Below are positions 48,446 through 60,901 of a stretch of 64,000 bases of DNA, piece by piece. This stretch comes from Salticus scenicus (taxonomy: Eukaryota > Arthropoda > Arachnida > Araneae > Salticidae): NCBI GenBank assembly GCA_963930645.1, contig OZ005650.1:68190018-68254017 (forward strand), written 5' to 3'. The position numbers and the translations under genes are program-made. Below the pieces are notes generated by a model that did no database searches, was not told the DNA's origin, and saw nothing but the letters and a program-made list of their open reading frames with translations. Numbering within the stretch: the first letter of the stretch is position 1; each line of letters begins with the position of its first letter.

Positions 48446-51355
48446 CTAGCAGACCCGGCCACGCGTTGCTGTGACTAAGTTATACGTTGAATTATATTGC
48501 AGAAAACTATTTAATACAGTCAAATTATTATTTACGAATAAAGACGAAAACGTTGTAGCCGATGTAAAAGCCTACAGGATTGAGATTTGAACCTTAGGTC
48601 AAATTTTGGAAGCGATTGATAAAAATCTTCGTAGAGTTGATATTAAGCACAAATTAATTTTATTGTAGGGTATTATAAATTTTAATGGAGAAGTGATACA
48701 TATTATTTCTAATGCTACTTAGGATAAAAATGCTAAAATGACTAATATATAAATTAAATTATATTAAAATTTTATCCGCTTTTGTAATGATCGATAGGTG
48801 GCGCTTTTTCAGCTTTTGTTGTTAGTAAATATAATAGCCACGTGTATTATTTTTTGTTCTATATGTGTTACTACTTAATATTCGTGCTATAATTTCTCCG
48901 CCATTACATCATGGAAAATTGATTGCTTTTAGAAAAAATATTTCAGTTTATTCAAAGTTCGATCGGAAGTAGATATTTAACTGAAGCTGAACAAATATTA
49001 ATTCCAAATCATCTGATTCATTCTTTACTTCCATTAGCCGAAGCAACTGAAATTTTAAATTTGTCATTTGGAAATAAATGGAAGCTTAATTCTGGATTTC
49101 TTGATTTTTTGGATTTGGAGTTACACTGTGGCACACAACAGTAAGTGTTATCTTTTTTACCGGATTTATTCATTTTTATTCAATAAATATATGTGAAAGT
49201 AAACATCGGCAAGCAATGGCGTCTATTCGAAAGCCGAAAGCTATCATGTCAATTGTAATTTCACTTTATCCCACCAGAAGGTGAGCATTTCATTACAATC
49301 GCGGATTAAAATAAAAGTATAAAAGAATCAGACGATTTTAAAAATCAATTTTTATGGATGAGTGAAATATAATATGTCTAAAGCTATTTTGGATTAAAAT
49401 GCTAAAAAGACTAATATGTAATTTAATTTTTATTAAAATTCTATTAAAATAAAAGTATAAAAGAAACAGACGATTTTAAAATCAAATTTTATGGAGGAGT
49501 GAAATATAATATATGCTATAATGGATAATTTTACAATAAAATGACCTCATCATTTTAAATAGTTTAAAGATGGCAACAGCTGTAGTTATAAAAAGGAAAA
49601 CAATATGGCTAAACCAGAAAAATAAGTAAATTTGATAAATATTTTTAAACTTTAAAATAGGAGATCATACGAAATATTGGACATTTAAAGTAAATACATG
49701 TATCATTTTAAATAGAAAAAGATTTTGGAAAAGTTTAGTATATTTTAACGAAGTGATGAGAAGGTTTTGAGTATGTTAAAATTTTAATAGTAAATTCAAG
49801 TTAATAAAGATGGGAAACATTGAGGATTAAGGTTAAGGTAAGAATAATTATAAGATTAAAAAAAAAAAAAAAAAACTTTTTATATACCATACTTTTAAAT
49901 TTAATATACTAATTAAAATGAAAATGATAAATATTCTATCACAGTTTGAAGTCAAATTTGTTTTCAAATGTCTAAATAAAATATCTGATATAAGATACTA
50001 ATATGTTGAAGCGGAATAGATTTCATTTCTGTCATCCTTGGCGTAAAAAAGAATATCGCCAAATTATCTGGCGAAAATATTTAATTCTTTTCAAAAATCA
50101 TGGTTATTTTAACAACTTATATTAAAAGAGTAATGAATAATATGAAATAATATTTCGTACAATACATTTTACATGTCATACATACGTACAATGAATAATA
50201 CATATTACATTTCGTACAGTACATACATCTGGCATGTATATTTTCGTGTTACGCTTTTGATCGCCAAATACCAAAAAAAAAAAAAAAAAAAAAAAAACGC
50301 CAAGGACGACAGAGTTTTGAAATTTAAAATTAAAAATTTGTCAATTTGACAGCAAAATAACTTAATCTAACGCACGCGGTAACTAATACATATCTATGCC
50401 CAAAGGATTAAAAGGGAATTAAGGATTCAAATCGGGAAATAAATTTCCTCGATTTTTAATAATTTTTTACAAAAAATCCAATGGGCGATTAACATAGGAA
50501 ATCTTTTTCTTGGTTGCACAGACGGTCAGTGAATCACACTTCGCTTGCGTATAGAACTCATAAATATAGTATAGTATATATAGAGTGATCATTGGGGAGA
50601 AAAAAAGTGATTCCTTTCACTTAGGAAAAGACGACGTTTTTACCGAAATATAACCGTATAACCGTCTTTCCTCGAGTGAATAAACACGGGAATACATACG
50701 AATATTTAAAAAAATAAAATTTATGAATAATTTATTTACTAAAGGTGAATGAAAAACTCCAGATACAGTTTCAAATTCATATTTCTTTTTTTCTTTTCTT
50801 TTCTTTTTTTTTTCCAATACCACTTAATGCTGACTCCAAAGCTTTTTTTTCGGCATCAAAAACCTTTGTACGATAACATGCGGATGATATATCTATATAT
50901 ATTACTATATCTATGATAGAACTACATTAGCTAGTACTTTATTAATGTGTATAAAATCTTTAAATTGATTATGACGTCAATTTTCGTGAGATTTATAATT
51001 TAACTGTTTATAATTTTTTAACGTTCACGTTTGATTAAATGTATTTATTTTTATGTCGAAAGAAAATGAACTCGTATTTTTTTTTTTTTTTTTTTTGGCA
51101 ACAATTAAACTTATGGAACTCACAGATATTTTGGAGCAACTTTAATAAAGGTCTATAATTAACAAATAATTGCAATAAAACAATATTGTGACAATAAATT
51201 GAGATAAAAACTATCCTATCTCTCAAGTTGGACCAAACTGCACACAGTGTGCAAAATTTCATTAAAATCGGTTCCTTAGTTTAGGAGTTTACCCCGGACA
51301 AACATCGTGACACGTAATTTATATATATATACAGATATATATATATATATATATA
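48446..51355. mobile_element. Probable non-LTR-type or related element between microsatellites, no polymerase left
   Basis: Starts with CTAGCAGACCCGGCCACGCG directly after a (TA)n tract. Closes with TGCAAAATTTCATTAAAATC, GGTTCCTTAG and CCCCGGACAAACATCGTGAC before another (TA)n tract (51310-51362). Both wordings are common at ends of arthropod retroelements. Inside are AT-rich DNA, duplicated phrases (TAAAAGTATAAAAGAA.CAGACGATTTT at about 49311 and 49447), a TAGGTGGCGCT motif (48795) and one exon-like segment. Confidence 0.4.
48941..49140 (+). other. Exon-like segment with acceptor and GTAAGT donor
   Basis: TTGATTGCTTTTAG| (about 48940) could be an acceptor and CACAACA|GTAAGTG (about 49141) a donor. 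Between them a frame of about 66 codons stays open with varied composition (TEAEQILIPNHLIH, LEATEILNLSFGN-like runs, LDFLDLELHCG). No family was recognised. It may be a relic transposon exon or an exon of the host gene. Confidence 0.3.
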
Positions 51356-53394
51356 TATATATTGAAAAAAATTAAAATAATCAGTGCAAAAATGTTTTTA
51401 TGAAATTTAAAGATGACTCAACTTCAGTATCAAAACAATTCCTCGGATCACAAGCTGAGACTACCCATATGAAATCAAAGAATAATTATAGAAAAATCGA
51501 AATAAATATTGGAAATTGGAATTAGAAAAAAAGCATTATTTGCATTCTAACGTTTTCAAGGGCCTGGTAGAATGCAAATATGCTAAAATATGGATGTTTT
51601 TCTGTAACAAAGAAAGCAAAAGCTAAGAATTTCTTTGTTCGCAGGCCCGAAACACCCATAGACAATCCATTAAAGAAGAAGATAAAAATAAAACTATAAC
51701 CTAATATGACAAACCATAACCATATAAAATTAAGATTAAAATAAAAATACAAAGATACAAAAATTCATCTTACTGAATAAAATATTTGATATGAACACAA
51801 CTCAAAAAAGAAATATACATAGTCAAAACAGAAAAACGAAAAACGAAGATCATAATAAAACGATAATCATAATAAAACCTTTACCTAAATATGAAAAACC
51901 ATAACCATTTAAATGTAAGATTAAAAAAAAAAAATATATATATATATTGAAAACCTTTTCAAACATTGAATAGACGAAAACAATAAACTTTGAAAAAGAT
52001 AAAACAGAAAAATTCAAAAAGAGATTGCGACAATCAACCATCCAGAAATTGAAACATACAAATTCATTACTTTTTCAAGGGTATAGAATGAATGTTGCAT
52101 GTAAAGTGGGTGTTATTTCTGTCTTGTTGTATGCAAATTGCTAAATATTTACAACAAGCTACACCCAATAACACCACCAAAAAAGAGAAAATTAAAACTG
52201 AAAATATATGTGAAAACCAGATAAAAATCATATTTTCATGCAGCATATTCAATATTATTAATGGAAATAATAATAAAAATAGTTAAATGAAATACTATTA
52301 ATAATTAATAAAACTAAAGTATAACATACATTACACATTAAAAAACTTGTATGAGTAGCTTGCACTCTTGCACATAAATCAGAACACGAGATATACATGT
52401 GTCTGTATACAGTTAAGATTCACAGTTAATTGAGGAATCGATTAAATAACTGAACGATTAATTTATTTTTGAATTTGTATTAATCAACTGAACGATAAAG
52501 TTGAGTGAAATGTTTGATTTTAATAATAAACCTAAAAGTGATAATTTAAAATTAAATTTTGATTAAAATTGAGAATAACTTAATTTACGATAATGCATAA
52601 ACTTCAAAGTGTCATTTTATTGAAACATAGAAATCAGTAAATAGAGTAAGTAACGCCATCTTGTGTAGTTTAGAAAAAGTAGTAACCCTAATGTTTTTTT
52701 TTTTTTTATTTTATTTTTTTTTTATATATATATATTTATAATGTGCGTGAGCTGAATAAAATTTAATCTAATGTAATCATTTAAAATACAATTAAGAGTT
52801 AATTTAAGAGCACAATGCAATATGTAGTGAAAATTGTGGTTAATTTATTGATTAATTTATTTTTTAAATGTAAATTTGTTATACGTTTCTTTGGACAAAT
52901 TAACTAAGTTGAAAATCGAAAATGAAGAATATAATAATAAAGGAACTCAAAGCAATATGTAATTAATATTGAGGTTAATTTACTAAATAATAATGGTTAA
53001 CAACAATAATCAATAATAATTAATATACCAAATAATTATTTAATATTGAGGTTAATCTACTAAATAATAATTAATATTGAGGTTAATTTACCAAATAATA
53101 AGTAACAATAAATAATTATAGAGGAACACAAAGCAATATGTAATTAATATTGAGGTTAATTTACTAAATATTAAGGTTAATTTACTAAATAATAATGAGG
53201 TTAATTTACTAAATAACCATTTAATATTGAGGTTAATTATAAGTAATGTTTTTATGTACATATAATAAATGTTTCTTTGGACAAATTAAGTTAGTAGAGA
53301 GTCAGTAATTTAATATTATAGTTTATAGAATTACAGTTTTTTTTTTTCTAAATCTATAAAGCAAACACACATATAAATACGCGAGAATCTCAAA
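51356..53394. other. Intronic AT-rich DNA
   Basis: Contains a low-complexity patch of repeated ATTAATATTGAGGTTAATTT (52960-53235, at least five copies), and T/TA tracts near 52695 and 51930. No gene was seen. Confidence 0.5.
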
Positions 53395-53466
53395 CCCTCC
53401 CAACCATCCAGCCTAACAACACCACCCATCCTCCTTAATCAAGCATCTGCCCACCCATCCTCCACA
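53395..53466 (-). repeat. Second copy of the reverse transcriptase tail (inverted)
   Basis: Reverse complement of 34981-35053 at roughly 85 percent (CACCCATCCTCCTTAATCAA, CATCTGCCCACCCATCC). No reverse transcriptase frame is attached here; a T tract at 53523-53550 stands where the A tract would be. It indicates a dispersed short or dead copy of that element. Confidence 0.7.
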
Positions 53467-53522
53467 TTTTTTATTGTCTTTTATTATTTATATAATTTTT
53501 TTGATAATAATGCAAGAATGCA

Positions 53523-53556
<34 letters not shown>

Positions 53557-53599
53557 GTAAACACCATATACAAGGTAAGATGATTAAATCAGAAATATG

Positions 53600-53651
<52 letters not shown>

Positions 53652-53660
53652 GAAAATATT
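53467..53660. repeat. Homopolymer and (TA)n microsatellite
   Basis: T tract at about 53523-53550 and (TA)n at 53603-53649, the longest dinucleotide run in the window. Confidence 0.85.
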
Positions 53661-56660
53661 GTCATCACGATAACTCCCGAAATAATACTCGAAATCGAAC
53701 CATATCTTGGATGAGTTCGTTAACCAAGTTGCTCCGACTTTTTGTTTTCAAGTGGCAGCCACTTGAAAATTTCAAACCGACATTGTAATAAGCATATTTA
53801 AAGCAAGATTTGCTTGAATTTTGTTGTAAATACAGGTCACATGAGGGTCTCAATGATGTTTATTAATGAAGTTTATCTGCCATTTTCAATAAAGTGGCAG
53901 ATATTTTAAGTTAAGCGGGACCACTTGAAATCAGGCTACCACTTGAAAATTTAAAATCCCTATAACTTCCGAAATAATACTCCAAATCGAACCAAATTTG
54001 AACAGTGTCTTAACTTATCTTATAAATATCTTAGATGAGTTTGTTAACCAAGTTGCTCCGCCATTTTGTTTTCAAGTGGAGACCACTTGAAAATTTCAAA
54101 TTCAAATTGTAAAAAGCGTATTCCGAATTTTTTTTAATTTTGATGTATACATAGATTACACAAGTGTCTCAAATAACTTTATTAATGAACTTTATCTGCC
54201 CTTTTTAATAAAGTGGCGGATATCTTAAGTTAAGCGGGACCACTTGAAATTAGGCCACCACTTGAAAATTTAAAACCATGATAACTTCCGAAATAATACT
54301 CCAAATGGAACCAAATTTGATCAGTGTCTTAACTTATGTTATAAATATCTTAGATGAGTTTGTTAACCAAGTTGCTCCGCCATTTTGTTTTCAAGTGGAG
54401 ACCACTTGAAAATTTCAAATTTAAATTGTAAAAAGCGTATTCCGAAATTGTTTGAATTTTGATGTAAATACAGACTACATAAGGATCTCAATGAAGTTTA
54501 TTAATAAACTATATCCGCCATTTTTAATAAAGTGGCAGATATCTTAAGTTAAGCGGGACCACTTGAAATCAGGCTACCACTTGAAAATTTTAAATCCCTA
54601 TAACTTCCGAAAGAATACTCCAAATCGAACCAAATTTGAATAGTGTCTTAACTTATCTTATAAATATCTTGGATGAGTCTGTTAACCAAGTTGCTCCGCC
54701 ATTTTGTTTTCAAGTGGTGACCACTTGAAAATTTCAAATTCAAATTGTAAAAAGCGTATTGCGAATTTCTTTTAATTTTGATGTATACATAGATTACACA
54801 AGTGTCTCAAATAACTTTATTAATGAACTTTATCCGCCATTTTTAATAAAGTGGTGGATATCTTAAGTTAAGCGGGACCACTTGAAATCAGGCCACCACT
54901 TGAAAATTTAAAACCATGATAACTTCCGAAATAATACTCCAAATGGAACCAAATTTGAACAGTGTCTTAACTTATCTTATAAATATCTTAGATGAGTTTG
55001 TTAACCAAGTTGCTCCGCCATTTTGTTTTCAAGTGGAGACAACTTGAAAATTTCAAATTTAAATTGTAAAAAGCGTATTCCGAAATTGTTTGAATTGTGA
55101 TGTAAATACAGACTACATAAGGATCTCAATGAAGTTTATTAATAAACTATATCCGCCACTTTTAATAAAGTGACAGATATCTTAAGTTAAGCGCGGTCAC
55201 TTGAAATCAGGCTCATACTTGAAAATTTAAAATCACGATAACTTTTGAAATAATACTTCAAATCGAACCAAATTTTGACAGTGATATTATCATATAATTA
55301 TCTTGAATGTTTTCACTAGGCAACTTGTCCCGACATCTTGTGTCTAAGTTCCAGCCACTTGAAATCACACTGCCACTTGAAAATATGCCATCACGATAAC
55401 TTTTAAAATACTAAACTGATTCAAATAAAAGCTGGTTAGTGAACTTTTGGTTCAAATATCTAGGATAAGTTCTCTTGATGACTTGATCCGCAATTTTATT
55501 TTCAAGTGGCGGCCACTTGAAAATTTGTCATTATGGTAACTTTAGTAAGACAGAATCAATTCGCTTCAAGTTTGGGTAGTGGATTTATCATTCAAATATC
55601 TCAGATAAGTTCGCTAGGCATCTCACTCCACTTTTTTTTACAAGTGGTGCCACCTGAAAATTTCTTATGATTATAATTTTTGAAATTCTGATTTAATTTA
55701 AACTAGAACTGGACAATGAACTTATCGTACAAATGTACTGGATGATTTCGATGGGCAAGTTGTTTTGCTATTTTGTTTTACAAGTCGCAGCCACTTAGAC
55801 TGCCACTTGAAAATTTGCCATAATAATAACTTTTGAAACACGGCACTGATTTAAACCACAGTTGTACAGTAACCTATGCTTCAAATATCTTCGATGTGTT
55901 TGCTGGAACTTTAGAAATACTTAATCAATTCAAATCAAAGTTGAAAAATGGATTTATCATTCAAACAACAAAAATTTAGAAAATTCACGTAACTCATGAA
56001 CCAATCACGTTATTGCGTCCATCTTTGGTATATCGATAATAAGTATTTTCTCACCAAAAGTCGCCAAAAAAGTCGCCATAGGGGAAAAGTCGCCAAATTT
56101 GGCGCCAAATCCATTACATGCGTTACTGGATCTTTTTAATCCGTTTTTAAGGTAAAATTAGACTATTTTAATGCTAAAACAAACTAGAAATGCAGGAAAC
56201 TAACATTTTATCAACTTACTAAGCCTCTTTGAAAGAATTTCTACAAAAAAAAAAAAAAAAAAAATTTCAAATTTGCAACGATATCTTAGATGAGCAACTT
56301 TCTCTGCCATTTTTATCAAAGTGGCAGCCACTTAATTTTTCAACACAATGACTTTTGAGATTTTGAATTAATTCGAACTATGTGTGTACAGTAGACTTAT
56401 CTCACAAACGCATTTCATATATTTGTCAACTTAACCCACCATTTTTTTTCCTAGCGCCGGCCACTTGAAAATTTTAAATTCACATAAAAGTGTATTTATG
56501 AACCGATTTGCTTAAAACTCCATATGTGCATAGCCTACATCAATATTTCTACCAAGTGCATTAATAATTTGTAGCCGCCATTTTGAAACAAAATGACGGC
56601 TACTTGATAAGGAAAAAGAAATCAACCTACCCTTCCGAAAAAGCCGGAAGGTCTTGTTTC
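53661..56660 (+). repeat. 319-bp satellite array with CCACTTGAAAAT motif
   Basis: TTAACCAAGTTGCTCCG recurs at 53721, 54045, 54364, 54683 and 55002, giving a 319-324 bp period. Each period contains a perfect dyad (TTTTCAAGTGG, 3-bp loop, CCACTTGAAAA) and several direct CCACTTGAAA copies, so it is built of two related subunits of about 160 bp. After 55250 the units become strongly diverged, up to a GCCGCCATTTTG/ACGGCTACTT block at 56574-56605. No coding. Confidence 0.85.
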
Positions 56661-57629
56661 TGTTCCTTAGTTTTTCCCTCTGTTTCGTCATTTAATAATC
56701 GGTAACACATTTTATATCGAATTTAACGTTTAACCCTTTAATGCTCAGTACATTATTATTATTATTATTTATTATTATTATTATTTTATGGAAATTGCTA
56801 AACTAATTCCAAAAATGGCTATTTGACACATTGCTAATCATAAGCGTATAATAGAAAAAAATTAGCATTTTTAATTTTCGAGAATTTTTAAATTCAAATA
56901 ATAATTAATTAAAAAATAAATAATTTTGCATTTAAGTAAACATTATAAAATACAAAAAACTCGCAACAGTTGTTTCAGGTTAAAATAATAACACAGATCT
57001 TCATCGGGTGGGAAAAAATAGGCATGAATGTATTATCAAAGCAGCGAGATTCACTCGTTCCTACTAAGAAATTTAATATGACTTCTGCTTATGGTTTCCT
57101 CTGAAACACCATTTATTAAATTTCAGACAACAAATTTTGGTAAATTTAAACTTGATTTGATAAATTTGAAGTTTTATTTAATTTTTTGATAAATTAAACA
57201 AATTTTGTTAAATTTCGACTATACACCGAGCAAAGAAGGATCACAAGTTAAAAAAAAATCTATTAAACAAGGAAAAATATTGAAAAATTGTTGCATAAAA
57301 AATGTTAAAAGTTTGGCTACAGTGCGACACCGATGTAATGTTAAATGTTTAAATCAAGTTTTGGTCGATTGAAAAGTTTTTTTTTTTTTTTTTTTGTGCG
57401 TATTACATATATTTATGTAAAGTTCGTAGATCGGGTTTTCCGCTTTTTTTCTTTATGTAGGAAACATTAAGGGAATGACAAAACGTGTAACTCTGATAAA
57501 AGATCGGATTCTGAAATTTATTTATTATTAACTAATTAACTTATTTTAATAACTAAAATAAATTTTTTATAAAATTTAAATTTTTCATCGGACTAACATA
57601 CAAGATCTTCACTGCTACACGTTTGGGAC
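56661..57629. other. Intronic AT-rich DNA
   Basis: Has an (ATT)n patch (56755-56785), a diverged half-copy of the 17785 hairpin (about 56960-57040), a T tract (57379-57394), and a segment before 57629 (AACATACAAGATC...TTTGGGACT) that recurs at 58415-58453. Confidence 0.45.
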
Positions 57630-58075
57630 TTAAGGGCCCTCTTCACTCACCGCCGCCGGAAGCTGAAGCTAATGTTATTCTATGGGAAATTTTTCTTTAC
57701 AAATAACTTATTAACTAATCCATATTTTTAAATTCTGTTTTCACATTCTGAAAATTCCCATCTGTTAAATTGACGGACTTTTTTAAAAAATTATTTTTTA
57801 ATTTTTTTACATTTTATTTTGAAGCTGCAAAATACGAATTTTCAATATGTGACTTTTTTTCATTTTGCAATTTTGCAATTTCAAAATAAAATATTAAAAA
57901 TTAAAAAAGTACATTTTTAAAAAAAGGTCCGTCCATTTACCAGTTGGGAATTATCTGAATGTGAAAACAGAATTTAAAAATATGTATTAGTTAATAAATT
58001 ATTTGTAAAGAAAATTTTCCCATAGAAATACATTGGCTCGGGCTTCCGGCGACGGTAAGTGAAGAGGGCCATTAA
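57630..58075. mobile_element. TTAA-flanked MITE, copy 2
   Basis: TTAA at 57630-57633 and 58072-58075. Ends read GGGCCCTCTTCACTCACCGC and its complement. This copy shares the whole inner layout with 18353-18790 (446 bp here against 438 bp there), with scattered substitutions. The flank GGGACT-TTAA-CAGCT resembles the uninterrupted sequence GAGACTCAATTAACTGC at 58447, consistent with insertion into a repeat. Confidence 0.85.
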
Positions 58076-58514
58076 CAGCTACTTCATCGCGGACTCTTTT
58101 GATTGGATAAACCTGGATTCCTACATTGGAATTGAATGTTGCACTTTGCCCTTTTCTTGGATCCTTCGCATTTGAACTATCATTGTTTGAACTTGAGCCC
58201 CTCCGTAAATTTAACCCATATTTATCTATATGTGAACTTGTTACCTTCCTCTATAAACTGACCAACCTCTTTCCTGGTGTTCCTTAAAATTTTCGTAAGC
58301 TTTACCAATATTTCTCCGATTCATCTGTTTATTTTCAGTTCGTTTTCTCTAAACTCAAGAACCTCATTTAACAATCGAAATATATATTTCATAAAATTTC
58401 AATTGTTCACCAATCTCATATACAGGATCCATACCGCTGTACTTTTGAGACTCAATTAACTGCAGCTGCAATTATTCTATTCTAGTTTCTCTCTCTATAT
58501 ATATCTATATCTAT

Positions 58515-58546
<32 letters not shown>

Positions 58547-58571
58547 ATATATATATATATATATATATATA
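58076..58571. other. Gene-free intronic DNA
   Basis: No gene. A 21-bp sequence AGCTGCAATTATTCTATTCT(A) at 58464-58484 recurs perfectly inverted at 62885-62905, and GATA/TA microsatellites follow (58505-58571). Confidence 0.5.
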
Positions 58572-59701
58572 ACAGGGCCCGAAATTTCAACTCAGATTAC
58601 ACTCGCCAAAAAAAGAGTTTTACTCGCCACAAAATAAAGTTCTCTTTTTTTTTTTACGCAATTTAGGTTTTTTTTTTTATTTTTCCTAACTGTTTGAAAG
58701 GCAATGTAACATTTAAAATGAGATAATGAATAAAAAAATTTTAAAACTTTAAAAATACATTTTAATTAAAAACATAAAAAGGTATTTATGAACTGATTTG
58801 CTTAAAACTCTTTATGTACATAGCCTATATCTATATTTCTACTAAGCACAATAATAATTTGTAGCCGCCATGTTGTTTCAAAATGACGGCTACTTCATAA
58901 GGAAAGGGAAATCATCCTATTCTTCCGAAAGAGACGGAAGGGCTTGTTTTTTCTTTCATAACATTTACACATACACTTATCAATATATTTATACCATCAT
59001 TATTTACGTGTTCATATTTCTTTTCTTCCCCTTCTTCTCTATTTTCCAATATAATGTTTCAACAAAGTAAATCTAAACTGTATATGGAATTTGAATGTAA
59101 TTTTTTTTTAATTTTGTATTATTTTATGTCTATAATTGTGCTTAATATATATATACAGGGCCCGAAATTTCAACTCAGATTACACTCGCCACAAAATAAG
59201 GTTCTCTCTTTTTTTTTACGCAATTTGGGTTTTTTTTTATTTTTCCTAACTGTTTGAAAGGCAATGTAACGCATTTAAAATGAGATAATGAATACAAAAA
59301 TTTAAAAACTTTAAAAATACATTTTAATTAAAAGCATAAAAAGGTATTTATGAACCGATTTGCTTAAAACTCTTTATGAACATAGCCCATATCTATATTT
59401 CTACTAAGCACAATAATAATTTGTAGCCGCCATGTTGTTTCAAAATGACGGCTACTTCATAAGAAAAGGGAAATCATCCTATCCTTCCGAAGGAGATGGA
59501 AGGGCTTGTTTTTTCTTTAAACATTTACACATATACTTATCAATACATTTATACCATCATTATTTACGTGTTCATATTTCTTTTCTTCCTCTTCTTCTCT
59601 ATTTTCCAATATAATGTTTCAACAAAGTAAATCCAAATTGTATATGTAATTTAAATGTGAATTTTTTAAAATTTTGTATTATTTTATGTCTATAATTGTA
59701 C

Positions 59702-59735
<34 letters not shown>
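58572..59735 (+). repeat. Tandem duplication, unit about 583 bp
   Basis: CAGGGCCCGAAATTTCAACT opens units at about 58572 and 59155. Both continue through ACTCGCCACAAAATAA, TAACTGTTTGAAAGGCAATG, TTGTAGCCGCCATGTTG, GGAAGGGCTTG and CCAATATAATGTTTCAACAA to a (TA)n tract. A related block lies at about 56494-56660. The 60-66 codon frames are repeated copies of the same non-coding DNA. Confidence 0.85.
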
Positions 59736-59738
<3 letters not shown>

Positions 59739-60156
59739 GCTGTTTCAGTGAACCGTTTCAGAACTTCTAAGAGGGGTAGGGTACATCCTAACAACTCGAA
59801 ATCATGTAGCAATGTGGGGTCGGAAATGCTTTCCTGAAGCGGTGTTGTACACAGAAGCACCATAAAGAAAAGAGACCGTAAGTGAGAAATCGTTTTAATA
59901 ATACATGAAAAGAAGCAAAAGGTACATGGATTAAAATAAGTGTTCGAAGTTTCTTCCACGGGCTACAATGCACGCCTCACATCTCCGACGCATGGGCATC
60001 CGAACATTCTGGAATACTCCAGGCATATCTCGAATTTCTCCGGCAGCTACTGCGTCAGGAAAGCATTTCTGACTGCCAATTGGTATAGGATTTTGGTTCG
60101 TCAGGATGTACCCTACCCCTCTTAGAAGTTCTGAAACGGTTCACTGAAACACCCTG
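59736..60156. mobile_element. 421-bp deletion derivative of a Tc1/mariner-type transposon
   Basis: Inverted ends of about 55 bp (CAGGCTGTTTCAGTGAACCG and its complement, one mismatch in the first 20) continue through AACTTCTAAGAGGGGTAGGG. TA flanks both sides (59734-59735, 60157-60158). The interior keeps only the 3' end of a transposase gene. Confidence 0.8.
59931..60080 (-). pseudogene. C-terminal fragment of Tc1/mariner (IS630-like) transposase
   Basis: On the minus strand a frame of about 48 codons ends at a TAA (59931-59933) and reads GEIRDMPGVFQNVRMPMRRR followed by CEACIVARGRNFEHLF. The Arg-rich segment, Cys, and the final FEHL are typical of the C-terminus of arthropod Tc1/mariner-type transposases. 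The catalytic DDE domain is missing. Confidence 0.6.
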
Positions 60157-60158
60157 TA

Positions 60159-60901
60159 TATATATGTGCGGGTTTAGGCTTTGGTTTTATTACTTTTTAG
60201 GTTCATGGTGTGTTTTTGTTTTTCTGGAGGGTTTTCTGTTTTTGTTTTTCTGGAAAATAATTTTTCATTGTTTCATTTGATTCATTTCGGGGTTCTTTTT
60301 TTTTATGGGTTCGTAATCTATCAATAAATTTCATGGTTTCATTGTTCTTTATTTGCTATGGGGTTTTGCTTTTTTTTTTTTTCTCATCCATGTGTCTCCT
60401 AATCTGGTCTTGGCAGGCTGTGGGAGTGCTGCCGGTGTAAAACTAGTTTAACCCCACAGGCAAGTCACAAGTCTCGCCGCTTGCCTCCTTCCTTCCTTTC
60501 TTGGGTGGTTTTTTCCCCTGGATTTCGATTTAGTTTGAGTTTTTCTGTTGGAATTTGGTTGAGTTGGTTTGTTGTATCCTTTGTTTTGCGGGCTGTTAAA
60601 AAATTAAATTTGGTTTCTTTAAATATGTGTATTTCATCCCCTGATTATTATTTTTTTTCACCTTTCTGAGCTTCTCCTACATAGAGAATTTGTTCATTTT
60701 TATTGGTCTTTGTGGTTTTGGTGATCTTGTGTCTGTTGCTTGGCTTCTACTGCGCTTAATGGGTCATTACAGTGCTATTGTTGAACTTGATAAATGAATC
60801 AATTTCGGAAATCTTGTTGCTTTTTTTGGCGTGTGTATGTCTCTTTGGTGAATTGTTTGACTAACTATTCTTCGTTCTCATTCTTTGCTTCTACTTAAAG
60901 C
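60159..60901. other. T/G-rich gene-free DNA
   Basis: Strand-asymmetric T- and G-rich sequence with duplicated TGTTTTTGTTTTTCTGGA phrases near 60210-60250, and a short G+C-richer patch (60420-60490, GTGGGAGTGCTGCCGGTGTA). No gene was recognised. Confidence 0.45.

Noticed and set aside
53661..55250. CRISPR-like array
   Set aside because: The period is 319 bp and whole units repeat without unique spacers; the sequence is eukaryotic satellite.
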